A stretch of 64,000 bases of DNA, taken from contig NC_072813.1 of assembly GCF_003013715.1 (NCBI RefSeq), positions 496,001 to 560,000 of the forward strand, read 5' to 3'. The notes beneath the pieces were generated by a model. It saw only the letters and a program-made list of their open reading frames with translations, did not search any database and had not been told where the DNA came from. Shown one piece after another: positions 35,421 through 43,882 of this stretch. The DNA comes from Candidozyma auris. Its lineage: Eukaryota; Ascomycota; Pichiomycetes; Serinales; Metschnikowiaceae. The translations under genes were made by a program, and so were the position numbers. Position 1 is the stretch's first letter. Every line of letters starts with the position of its first letter.

Positions 35421-36356
35421 TTAGATTTCATCAATCAACCACGTAGCAAAGTTGTTGATCATTGCGGGCGTCACATCGTGCTTAGCTCCCTCCTCATAAT
35501 ACACTTGCGTCGACGAGTTGTCGTTCATGTACATATCTGCCCACAAGGAGGAGATACGAGACGGAACAAGAGGGTCATCCTTGAAGAAGGAAGCAAACAT
35601 CTTGACTTTTTCATAAGGAAAGTTTTCGAAGATTTGAATATCCTCAGCGCTGACTAGTTTATGGAACGCTTCGGGATACAATCTCTTCTCCTCGTCATTA
35701 AGCTCAAGCTCTTCGTAGGTACAATAGAACCACTTCTTGTCAAAGTTGCTTGTCTTCTTCAACCTGTTCAAGAGCAACGAGGTCATGTCGTAGCTGCCAA
35801 TGGTTGGGTTAATGATGGAAACCAGGTCGGGATAGGTGTTGGCAAAACGAATGGCCACATGTGCCCCCAAGGAGTAGCCACTGACAATGTTGTTGAAGCG
35901 AATGGGCATGTCTGGATCCTTGTTCAACGGGTCCAAGTCGAAACAGGCAGGTAAGAAGTCAATGATAAGTTTCAAGTCGGCCACGTTGCCGTGAATGGCA
36001 GACACCATATCAATGGCGTGGGTTTTGTTCCCACTGGCCCAATCGCCGTTGCGGTCATCGTCAACGACGCGGGACCCATGGTTACGAAGGTCAAAAGTCA
36101 CAGCAACCAAGGGGAGGTCGCTGGCTTTGGTGAACTTGTCAATTACATGCTGAGCAATAGCATTGGTGTATGAAGTGTCGCCACCTCTTTGGTGTAACAA
36201 GTAGAGCACATTAATCTTGATGTGGTCGTTGCCAATCGTCTTGTTGCACTTTTCGATGTATGGAGCCAAGCACTCTGTATTGAATGCATTGACCTTGATC
36301 CCGCCAATGAAGTACTCCTTGCCTTCTATGTGGGGAAGAGTGTTCATGAGGAGCAT
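35421..36356 (-). CDS. Alpha/beta hydrolase (esterase/lipase type)
   Basis: A 311-residue protein with an alpha/beta-hydrolase core: a strand followed by LLHQRGGDTS (oxyanion region, about 54-63), FDLRNHGSR (about 88-96), the nucleophile elbow GYSLGAH (Ser in GxSxG, about 160-166), a late Asp in FKDDPLVPS (about 255-263) and His in GAKHDVTP (about 291-298). A complete catalytic triad is therefore visible. Substrate is not predictable; serine hydrolases with this pattern include carboxylesterases and lipases. No signal peptide is seen. A second Met at codon 4 could be used. It is divergent from HFD1 over a 1.2-kb region carrying related palindromic sites, which may mean shared control with lipid-aldehyde oxidation. 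Confidence 0.75.
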   Translation of the reverse strand: MLLMNTLPHIEGKEYFIGGIKVNAFNTECLAPYIEKCNKTIGNDHIKINVLYLLHQRGGDTSYTNAIAQHVIDKFTKASDLPLVAVTFDLRNHGSRVVDDDRNGDWASGNKTHAIDMVSAIHGNVADLKLIIDFLPACFDLDPLNKDPDMPIRFNNIVSGYSLGAHVAIRFANTYPDLVSIINPTIGSYDMTSLLLNRLKKTSNFDKKWFYCTYEELELNDEEKRLYPEAFHKLVSAEDIQIFENFPYEKVKMFASFFKDDPLVPSRISSLWADMYMNDNSSTQVYYEEGAKHDVTPAMINNFATWLIDEI

Positions 36357-37610
36357 GTTTGAAATGATAGTAATGCTAATGGTAATCTAGAGACTTATGC
36401 AAGTGGTTTGCTAAAGTTGCCTGATAAGGTTCGCGCAAGTTGGAGACTTTTGCACAAGGCAGTATAAAATACAGTGTGGTGCAATTTTGCCGCAAAATTG
36501 CAGTGAGAGAAACAGAATAAGATCAGGGACTTAGAGAACTAAATAAAAGAAGACAGCGAGGTGTGATACTAGAAATTCCATGAGTTGTGAAAATCGTATA
36601 GATTGACTTCGAGCAAGAGTAGTTGCTTGAAGAAGTTCAAGAATGAAAGGTTGAGGATTTCTAAAGTGAATAAGAGCATCATTCTTTCAGCAATAGACAA
36701 GAAGCCCTTGTTTTGCAGAGAGGGCAAAAGCCGTTGAAGTTGTTGCCCTCTGTAGCTCAAGCGAGCGACTAGCTAATCAAAAACCCATCGACCTGGTGCC
36801 CGAATGCCCTCTCTGGGCTGAAATCTTTATAGTAACCAGCTGAGTAAATCTGTGCTTCATTACTTTGGTCATTAAAGTTTCTCATGGGACAATTGCGGAA
36901 TCGTTCCTATCTCCATGTATGTGCGGCTTTTGACATGCTTGTGGATTTCGCAGCCATTTCGTAGTCGCTCATCACAGGGAGTACAACCTAACACAAAGTA
37001 GAAGTCACATACTATTGGACATCAGCAAAGGTTGTCCTCGGAGAATTTAATAAGACAAATGAGTATGACTTGGCTGATACATTACAGTTCATCTGATGAG
37101 CTGTCTCCACGATGACATGATAAGGCTTATGAGTTCTCCCCTCCATGTCGGAAATATGGCGGAAAAATGATTATGGTCTAATTTAACACATCCTGATACA
37201 ACAAAGTTTATACTACATTCACTCACGTCTCGTTACTTCGGTCTGGCTCGTGCGGTCTCGTAGATTCATTCTGAGCTCACCTTGTACCTGCAACCGCATC
37301 GTTCGGCAAAATTGCGGGGTGAGAAATGTCAAGTAGATTAATAGTCATTAAAATTATAACGACGTAGGAAAGAAGAGATCTGTAATCCGGGCCAATGTAA
37401 TTTCACTTATAAATATTCTGTAACGAATAAAAACCCACCGTTCACAAGCATATCATGTGGGTTCGCCACTGCCCAACGTTAACCCCATGATGGCTTCCTT
37501 CACATGTAAGGGAGTGCATGCCCATAGTCTCGCACCGAGTATTTAACCAAGTAGCACCCCCCGAACATTTAAAAGTCGCCATCACCGAAGTTCAACATAA
37601 TTTTATCGTA
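36357..37610. promoter_or_regulatory. Divergent control region between the hydrolase and HFD1, with palindromic GCAATTTTG sites
   Basis: No gene is supported. At 36480-36502 a perfect palindrome has arms TGCAATTTTG and CAAAATTGCA around a 3-bp CCG centre. A related half site GGCAAAATTGCGG lies at 37305-37317, and AATTGCGG recurs at 36891-36898. TATAAATA at 37408-37415 is a plausible HFD1 TATA box. The sites may bind a dimeric factor acting on one or both genes. Confidence 0.45.
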
Positions 37611-39389
37611 ATGCCCTCGAAAAACGGCAACAAAGCTGCTGCTCAGGCTGAGAAAGTTGCAGAGAAAGTGGAGAAAGCCGCTGCCTCTGCTGCTCAAACG
37701 GTTGAGAAAAATGCCCCCTCGGCTGCAAGTGTGGTTTCCAACGAATCCACTGCTGCTTCGAGTAAGGCGGCTGGAAACGCACCAAAGTCGGTGCCTAAGG
37801 ACGCTGACCCAAGAAATGTGTTGGATTACACGCCACAAGATGAAATTGTTGCCAAAGTGGCCAAGTTGAGGTCCAACTTCCACACCAAGCGCAAGACGCA
37901 TTCATTGCAATACAGATTGAACCAATTGAGGAACATCTACTTCGCCGTGAAGGACAATGTCGACGAATTAGCGGAAGCCTTGTACAAGGACTTTGGTCGT
38001 TCCCACTCCGAAACCAAGAACTTGGAAATTAATCCTTTCTTGAACGAATTGGTACACACCATGGCTCACTTGCACAATTGGGCCAAGCCTGAACCAGTGC
38101 AACACTTGCCATTGATCATGAAGGCAAACCCAATCTACATCGAGAGAATCCCATTGGGCACGGTGCTTGTCATTTCTCCCTTCAACTATCCGTTGTTCTT
38201 GGCCCTCTCTTCCCTTGTTGCCGCTATCTCCGGAGGTAACTGTGTTGTGTTGAAGGTGTCCGAATTCAACCCACACTTTGCTCAGCTTCTTACCAACCTC
38301 CTTACCAAGGTTCTTGACCCAGACACGTTTGCCATGGTTAATGGTGCCGTTCCAGAGACTACTACTCTTTTGGACCAGAGGTTCGACAAGATCATGTACA
38401 CTGGTTCCACTGCTGTTGGTACTATCATCGCTAAGAAGGCTGCAGAGACATTGACACCAGTTCTTTTGGAGTTGGGTGGTAAGTCTCCTGCCTTCGTGCT
38501 TGAAGATGCCACTGATGCTGACCTTCCTATCATTGCCCGTAGACTTGTGTGGGCTCGTTTCACCAACGCCGGTCAGACCTGTGTTGCTGTCGATTACGTT
38601 TTGGCTCACGAGAAGGTGAAAGCTAAGTTGGTCGAGCATATTGTTAAGGTCATCAAAGAGGACTTTTACTCCGGTTTGGATGCCAAGGACCCCACTTACA
38701 CTCACATCATCCACCTGCGCGCTTTCGAGAACTTGTCCAACATGATTGCGAAATCGAAGGGTAACGTTGTTGTTGGAGGCGACACTAACGCCGCCACTCG
38801 CTACATTTCTCCAACCGTGATTGACAATGTTGACTGGGACGACTCCACCATGCAGCAGGAGATCTTCGGCCCAATCTTGCCAATTTTGGGCTACACCGAC
38901 TTGGAGTTGGCTGTCCAGGAGGTTATCAACCGCCACGACACCCCCTTGGCCTCTTACGTTTTCACCTCTGGCCCGCGCGACCGTAACAAGAACCCTCAGG
39001 TTGATCTCATTCGTACTGCTATCAGATCTGGTGGTACGATCGTGAACGATGCCCTCATGCACGTGTCTTTAGCCAACGCTCCATTTGGAGGGATTGGTCA
39101 GTCCGGTCAAGGTGCATACCATGGATACTACTCCTTCAGAGCTTTCACCCACGAGAGAACCACAATGGAGCAAAAGCTCGCCATGGATTTCACCTTGAAG
39201 GTAAGATACCCACCATACGAGGAGAAGAAGGACAATGTGCTAGGCGCTGCGATGTCGCAGTACAACAACAAGGTGTGGTTTGGAAGAACGGGCAACGTGA
39301 ACGTCAATGGACCTGGCCTGATCTGGAGTGTCTGGCACAACCTTGGTGGTTTGAGAAATTTGGTGCTGAGCTTTGTGAGCAGCTTGTAA
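37611..39389 (+). CDS. HFD1: Fatty aldehyde dehydrogenase HFD1
   Basis: An ALDH-superfamily protein with PLGTVLVISPFNYPLFLALS, the NAD-site MYTGSTAVGT, general base Glu287 in LELGGKSP, nucleophile Cys324 in NAGQTCVAVDYVL, and EIFGPILPI. The hydrophobic C-terminal segment (GPGLIWSVW..LVLSFVSSL) resembles the membrane anchor of Hfd1, which oxidises long-chain aldehydes such as hexadecenal at mitochondria and lipid droplets and also 4-hydroxybenzaldehyde for coenzyme Q. The 592-residue form starts at 37611; an in-frame ATG at 37518 would add 31 residues. It has an unusual Ala/Lys/Ser-rich, helical N-terminal extension of about 65 residues before the catalytic domain. TTG and CTT dominate the Leu codons; CTG is rare. 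Confidence 0.9.
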   Translation: MPSKNGNKAAAQAEKVAEKVEKAAASAAQTVEKNAPSAASVVSNESTAASSKAAGNAPKSVPKDADPRNVLDYTPQDEIVAKVAKLRSNFHTKRKTHSLQYRLNQLRNIYFAVKDNVDELAEALYKDFGRSHSETKNLEINPFLNELVHTMAHLHNWAKPEPVQHLPLIMKANPIYIERIPLGTVLVISPFNYPLFLALSSLVAAISGGNCVVLKVSEFNPHFAQLLTNLLTKVLDPDTFAMVNGAVPETTTLLDQRFDKIMYTGSTAVGTIIAKKAAETLTPVLLELGGKSPAFVLEDATDADLPIIARRLVWARFTNAGQTCVAVDYVLAHEKVKAKLVEHIVKVIKEDFYSGLDAKDPTYTHIIHLRAFENLSNMIAKSKGNVVVGGDTNAATRYISPTVIDNVDWDDSTMQQEIFGPILPILGYTDLELAVQEVINRHDTPLASYVFTSGPRDRNKNPQVDLIRTAIRSGGTIVNDALMHVSLANAPFGGIGQSGQGAYHGYYSFRAFTHERTTMEQKLAMDFTLKVRYPPYEEKKDNVLGAAMSQYNNKVWFGRTGNVNVNGPGLIWSVWHNLGGLRNLVLSFVSSL

Positions 39390-39439
39390 TTCTGTATGAA
39401 CAAATATATATGTATGCTATAATACTGAAGTGGTTTTCA

Positions 39440-39461
39440 TTTTGCAACCAATTCTGGTGGC
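39440..39461. promoter_or_regulatory. Possible Rpn4/PACE-like sites before UBP6
   Basis: The minus strand of 39440-39449 reads GGTTGCAAAA, one mismatch from the proteasome-associated control element GGTGGCAAA(A), and GGTGGC lies at 39456-39461. Rpn4 activates proteasome genes through PACE, which would suit UBP6. The matches are imperfect. Confidence 0.3.
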
Positions 39462-39538
39462 GCACCTGCACACCCTTCACACTGCGTAGGTTACTAAAGG
39501 GCTCCAACTAGTCTTTTGCGAACAAGCGGTCTTCCACA

Positions 39539-40978
39539 ATGACATTCAAAGTTTCAATTAAAAATGCCGGCAAAGTCTACGACATAGAATTAGAAGACTC
39601 TGCCACAGGAGCAGACTTCAAGAAAAAAATCGAAGAGCTCACCCAGATCCCTCAGGAACGTCAAAAGATCTTGGTCAAGGGGGGCAAATTGACTGACGAT
39701 GCAATTGTTGCCAAACTTAAGGTAAACTTCAAGGCTCCTATCATGGTGTTGGGAACACCAGACAAAAATTTGCCCCAAAAGGCACCAGAGAAACAGGTGT
39801 TTTTGGAAGATTTGAATGAGAATCAGTTGGTGAAAACCTCTCATGAACCTTCAGGATTGGTCAATTTGGGTAACACATGCTACTTAAACTCATCCTTGCA
39901 AGCTATTTACAACAACAAAGACATTACTACGCGTGTTGACGAGTACACGGGTCAACTGGGTGGTAACTCGCTTGTCACAAGCTTAAAGGGGATCTTCTCT
40001 GCCATGAACAAGAAGCAGGAGAACGTGAATCCTACGTTTTTTCTTATGCAATTCAGAAGTACGTTTCCTCAATTTGCTGAACAAGACAGAGGATTTTACA
40101 AGCAGCAGGATGCCGAGGAAGCATACTCGCAGCTTCTCACAGTATTGAGCTCCGCTTTGAACGTGGAGGATTTCTTGCGGGTAGAGTTTAAGACTGTAAC
40201 CAAGTGTTTAGCATTGCCAGAAGAGGCTGAAAAAGTTGGTTCTGATAGCGCTCTTAAACTTAACTGTCACATTGATATCAAGACAAACTTCTTGAGAGAC
40301 GGTCTTTTGAATGGCTTGAAGGACAACCTCGAAAAGTATAACGATACGTTACAGAGTAATGCGGAGTATGAGGTGAGCAAAACGATTACAAGACTCCCCA
40401 AGTACTTAACAGTGCATTTTGTCAGATTTTTCTGGAGGAGAGACACCCAGAAAAAGTCAAAGATTCTCAGAAAAGTGCAGTTCCCCTTCGAGTTGGATGT
40501 GGCCGAGATGCTTGATGACTCGATCAAAGCAGAGAAGGTAAAGGTGAGAGATCAATTGAGGCAGATCGAAAAGGATAATGCTGAGTTGATACGGGATTTT
40601 AAAAAGGCTAAAAAGGACACATCTTTGACACCTCAGCAGCAACAAGAAGAGGAGGACATGAAATTAGCTTCCATAAAATCGAAGTTCACCGATGACTTCC
40701 AAGATATTTTGAAAGACTCAATGGATTTAAGCAAGACTACAGAGAATCCCTCATCTGTGTATGAGTTGAGTTCTATCGTTACACATCAGGGTTCTTCAGC
40801 GGATTCAGGTCACTACCAAGCATTCGTAAAGGATGAGAAGGATTTGGATGGAAATACTTGGTGGAAGTTTAATGATAACAAGGTCTCCACAGTCTCCAGA
40901 GAGAAGATTGAGATGCTCGCTGGTGGTGGTGAGAGCGACTCTGCATTGATTTTATTTTACAAGGCCAAGGGGCTTTAA
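39539..40978 (+). CDS. UBP6: Proteasome-associated deubiquitinase UBP6
   Basis: A 479-residue USP/UCH protease with an N-terminal ubiquitin-like domain (about 1-75; MTFKVSIKNAGKVYDIELED, QKILVKGGKL) that docks on the proteasome base. The Cys box GLVNLGNTCYLNSSLQ contains catalytic Cys114, and the His box SADSGHYQAFV contains His425. Length and order match Ubp6/USP14 (S. cerevisiae 499 aa, Cys118), which trims ubiquitin chains from substrates at the proteasome and delays degradation. A helical Lys/Glu segment (about 325-380) interrupts the catalytic domain as in the family. It is tandem after HFD1 (149 bp) and convergent with MIC19. Confidence 0.96.
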   Translation: MTFKVSIKNAGKVYDIELEDSATGADFKKKIEELTQIPQERQKILVKGGKLTDDAIVAKLKVNFKAPIMVLGTPDKNLPQKAPEKQVFLEDLNENQLVKTSHEPSGLVNLGNTCYLNSSLQAIYNNKDITTRVDEYTGQLGGNSLVTSLKGIFSAMNKKQENVNPTFFLMQFRSTFPQFAEQDRGFYKQQDAEEAYSQLLTVLSSALNVEDFLRVEFKTVTKCLALPEEAEKVGSDSALKLNCHIDIKTNFLRDGLLNGLKDNLEKYNDTLQSNAEYEVSKTITRLPKYLTVHFVRFFWRRDTQKKSKILRKVQFPFELDVAEMLDDSIKAEKVKVRDQLRQIEKDNAELIRDFKKAKKDTSLTPQQQQEEEDMKLASIKSKFTDDFQDILKDSMDLSKTTENPSSVYELSSIVTHQGSSADSGHYQAFVKDEKDLDGNTWWKFNDNKVSTVSREKIEMLAGGGESDSALILFYKAKGL

Positions 40979-41083
40979 TTGTACTGTCATAGGTTGCTCA
41001 CACATCAGGCTCCCTTACTAAGCCAGAAAGAGGTCTTGGAATCATTATATTGCTCTTGTATAAAATATATGAGTCTTCTAAAC

Positions 41084-41530
41084 CTACATGCTATTCACCA
41101 ATGTCTTAAACTGTTCAACTTCATCCCAGCAATTCAAAGAACGCCCTTGATTCTGCTTTAAACATGCAATTACTTCGGAACGCGCTTTCTTGATGTCTTC
41201 GCTCACCTCAACTTGTATTAATTTAGCACTTTCCTGTAAAGCCTTCGTCAACAGCTGAACCTTTTCGTTAGACTGAGCCACTGAAACTTTGGCGTCCTTG
41301 GATTTCTCTAAGGCATTATTCGTTGCATCTTTGAATTTCTGTTGCGCTTCCGCCTCCAACTTGGATAACTCACTAGCAACACGCTCTTGAATGTATTTCT
41401 CAGTATACTGAGCTCTCGTATAGTCCGACTCCTGGGAATTTTCCAAATGTGACAAGAAAGACGCGCTGAAGTCCACGGGAGCATTGGGCGTGAACACCTT
41501 TGTCTCAGGCTTGGATGTTGTGGAACCCAT
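41084..41530 (-). CDS. MIC19: MICOS subunit MIC19
   Basis: The first ATG is at 41530 (MGSTTSKPETKVFTP); codons upstream begin with GTG. The 148-residue protein starts with Met-Gly-Ser, a potential N-myristoylation site. It has a long Gln/Lys/Glu-rich coiled-coil (about 35-115) and ends with a Cys-X10-Cys pair (CLKQNQGRSLNC, about 123-134) of the CHCH-like C-terminus. This is the DUF1690/Mic19 (Aim13) family, which links Mic60 and Mic10 at mitochondrial crista junctions. S. cerevisiae Mic19 is 170 aa. It is convergent with UBP6 (105 bp) and divergent from MGR2, another mitochondrial inner-membrane gene. Confidence 0.85.
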   Translation of the reverse strand: MGSTTSKPETKVFTPNAPVDFSASFLSHLENSQESDYTRAQYTEKYIQERVASELSKLEAEAQQKFKDATNNALEKSKDAKVSVAQSNEKVQLLTKALQESAKLIQVEVSEDIKKARSEVIACLKQNQGRSLNCWDEVEQFKTLVNSM

Positions 41531-42024
41531 GCTTGCGTTGAGTCTTGTGATTAGCTCTAAGTGAGGCAGTTGAATCAACACTATTGGGCGAATTGTCGTG
41601 CAAAGACCATAAATGGATTGGAGGTAATATTGATATCAAAGAAATGTAGACAAGAATACCTGGGGTATTAGAGAGTATTCTTTAAATCAGGACTTTACGA
41701 TATAATCAGGGAGGCTAAAATTTAGAATTTATATTTTGGCCGTAACCATTCTACTTTCAATGCTTTCCTGGAAGGGAAAGCGTATCGGAACAATCATTTG
41801 ACATATGTGGAAACTCAAGGCTTTTACTTCTTGAGCTAAAACATTTATTATGTTCCTACTTTTATTCTTATTTTATTGTTGAATGTTGACTGCCCGGATC
41901 TTATTCATTTTAGAAATAGATGAGAGTTGCACGACCTGCCCTGTAAGTTTTTGCGACAAATCGTCATATTCCTCCCTTGGCACGAGAAACTTACCCCGGA
42001 GATCAAATTGATTGGAAGCTAAAT
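41531..42024. promoter_or_regulatory. Divergent region between MIC19 and MGR2
   Basis: About 490 bp of AT-rich sequence serving two mitochondrial protein genes. No specific element, tRNA or repeat is recognised. Confidence 0.4.
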
Positions 42025-42330
42025 ATGCCAGTTCACTACCAGCAACCTTCGAATTTTGATAAGTTCAAAATGGGTGCCATGATGGGCGGCACCGTTGGCG
42101 TTTGTGTGGGTGTTCTTTTTGGTGGGTTCTCCATTTTGCAGCATGGTGCTGGGCCAAATGGTGTTATGAGAACGTTGGGTCAATACATCATGGGTTCGGT
42201 AGCCACTTTCGGTTTGTTCATGTCGATTGGTTCTGTTATCAGATCCGATACTGGTTTCCAGGCTCACCAGCAGGCCATGATTCTCGCCAACAAGCAGAGA
42301 TTGAGAAACATGTATGGCTTTGAGCACTGA
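42025..42330 (+). CDS. MGR2: TIM23 complex subunit MGR2
   Basis: The start is ATG 42025 ([17 protein letters not shown]), matching the usual Mgr2 N-terminus; the frame extends 16 codons further only from a TTG. The 101-residue product has two short membrane spans rich in Gly (about 17-38, [20 protein letters not shown], and about 52-73, [20 protein letters not shown]) joined by a Gly-Pro loop. Mgr2/ROMO1 closes the lateral gate of the TIM23 translocase in the inner mitochondrial membrane and supports coupling to Tim21. Sequence is highly conserved through the spans. S. cerevisiae Mgr2 is 113 aa. It is convergent with FMP30. Confidence 0.92.
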   Translation: MPVHYQQPSNFDKFKMGAMMGGTVGVCVGVLFGGFSILQHGAGPNGVMRTLGQYIMGSVATFGLFMSIGSVIRSDTGFQAHQQAMILANKQRLRNMYGFEH

Positions 42331-42419
42331 GTCTAATGCAAGAAAATAAGTACGTGGGATCTTGTAAATACGAAAAAGAAGACAACAAAAGAAAAAGATT
42401 AAATTCGTCTATCTAGGGT

Positions 42420-43736
42420 CTAAAAGTGTTTAAGGTGGTCGCCGTTGTGGAGATGGTATGAGTACGTGAGACCGAATTCGGGCACTTTGTAGTCGTTGGC
42501 CTTGCCTATATGCTTGGCCAAATCAAGTAGCTTGTTCTTTGGTTCAAGAATCGGCTCAGAGCTAAGCTTGAACGTTCCGAAATGAATCCCCAAGGCAAAC
42601 TTCGTTTGTAAGATCTGCGCAATTTTTATACTCTCCTCCGGCAGTATATGGCGAGGCAGTTGATGCCATTCAGGACAGTACTGGCCGATTGGAAGCATCA
42701 GAAGTGTTACAGGCCCGTACAATTTAGCAATCATCTCAAACAACTCACGGCAAAATCCAGTGTCGCCAGCATGGTAAAGGAGAGAGTGGCCATTTCTCCT
42801 AAGGATAAAAGAACCCCAGAGCGACTGGTTTGAGTCAGTGATGTGTCGTCCAGACCAGTGCATTGCTGGCACGCAGACAATCTCATAGTCATCCTTGAAG
42901 TTAGGGCTTTCACATATGAGCTTGTTAAGGGAGACCTTATCCCACCAGTCCAATTCGACCACTCTATAGATGCCCCGTTTTGCCAATACCAGCTTGAGTC
43001 CCAAGGGCACAATCCATGTGGCTCTGTTACTTATGCGCTCCACAGCATCAAGGTCAAGATGATCAGGATGGTTATGCGAGACCAAAACAAAGTCTAGCTT
43101 GTTGTTCGTCGCATAGTTCACATCACTCAATGTCATCGGCGATTTGACAAGACGCTTTGGTCCAAAATGCGGTGTGAACAAATGGTCACTAAAAATTGGG
43201 TCTGTCAAAATATTAATCCCCGAGATCTGAACAAGCGAACAAGACTGGCCTAGCCAAGTGAAGAGTAGCTGGTCATGTAGGGATACACCATTCTTCTTTT
43301 CCCGAAGCTTATCAAAATTGCCCAGCGCGGTACATTGTTGTAGAATTTTAGAATTCTCCCGAAGAAGCTCGTAATTCGGTCTAAACGTCTTTAGCATATC
43401 ATCCACTTCCTTGAAGTCTCCCTCTGGAGTGGGATATTTATCGTGGATCTCGATTTTGTTGCCGTAGAAACTCTCGACGAGCTCCAGCAAACGCACCCAG
43501 AGAAATTCAAATCCGGTTTGTGGTCTATATTCATCAAAAGGGTTCACAAACATTCCATTGATTGTAGCAGACTTGAATTTGGAGACGTCTTCCAGCTCAA
43601 TGGCCGCTTCATGCTCTTTCTTTCTCGCCCTTATAATGTGCTGGGTTCGTAGATGCATGTACGCCTCGAAAGAGGTGTACCCTACAAGAAGCCCAAGCGC
43701 CGATTTGAGTCGGAGAGACCTCGGCGGCTTGTTCAT
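42420..43736 (-). CDS. FMP30: Mitochondrial NAPE-PLD-like metallo-hydrolase FMP30
   Basis: A 438-residue protein with an N-terminal hydrophobic segment (about 12-28) for membrane anchoring and a zinc metallo-beta-lactamase domain of the NAPE-hydrolysing phospholipase D type. Visible ligands are the HNHPDHLD motif (His221, His223, Asp225, His226), a later His in CVPAMHWSGRH and HAGDTGF, and a C-terminal GIHFGTF. S. cerevisiae Fmp30 is the mitochondrial inner-membrane NAPE-PLD homologue needed for normal cardiolipin when phosphatidylethanolamine synthesis is low. It is convergent with MGR2 and tandem (146 bp) with GCN20 upstream. The start at 43736 places the hydrophobic segment at the usual position. 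Confidence 0.88.
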   Translation of the reverse strand: MNKPPRSLRLKSALGLLVGYTSFEAYMHLRTQHIIRARKKEHEAAIELEDVSKFKSATINGMFVNPFDEYRPQTGFEFLWVRLLELVESFYGNKIEIHDKYPTPEGDFKEVDDMLKTFRPNYELLRENSKILQQCTALGNFDKLREKKNGVSLHDQLLFTWLGQSCSLVQISGINILTDPIFSDHLFTPHFGPKRLVKSPMTLSDVNYATNNKLDFVLVSHNHPDHLDLDAVERISNRATWIVPLGLKLVLAKRGIYRVVELDWWDKVSLNKLICESPNFKDDYEIVCVPAMHWSGRHITDSNQSLWGSFILRRNGHSLLYHAGDTGFCRELFEMIAKLYGPVTLLMLPIGQYCPEWHQLPRHILPEESIKIAQILQTKFALGIHFGTFKLSSEPILEPKNKLLDLAKHIGKANDYKVPEFGLTYSYHLHNGDHLKHF

Positions 43737-43882
43737 TGAGGGTGGGGGTGATCAAGAGAGCCGTCAGTGGTTTCGCGATGGGTGCAAAATGCGCAACCAC
43801 CGCAATGATTATTCTCTAGAGTGAAAGGTGCAGTTCCGGAACCGTGAATGGGTCTGACCTTTATTGAGATATATACATACGT

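Noticed and set aside
37968..39062. 364-codon minus-strand frame inside HFD1
   Set aside because: A complete antisense shadow of the strongly conserved ALDH domain with no recognisable product.
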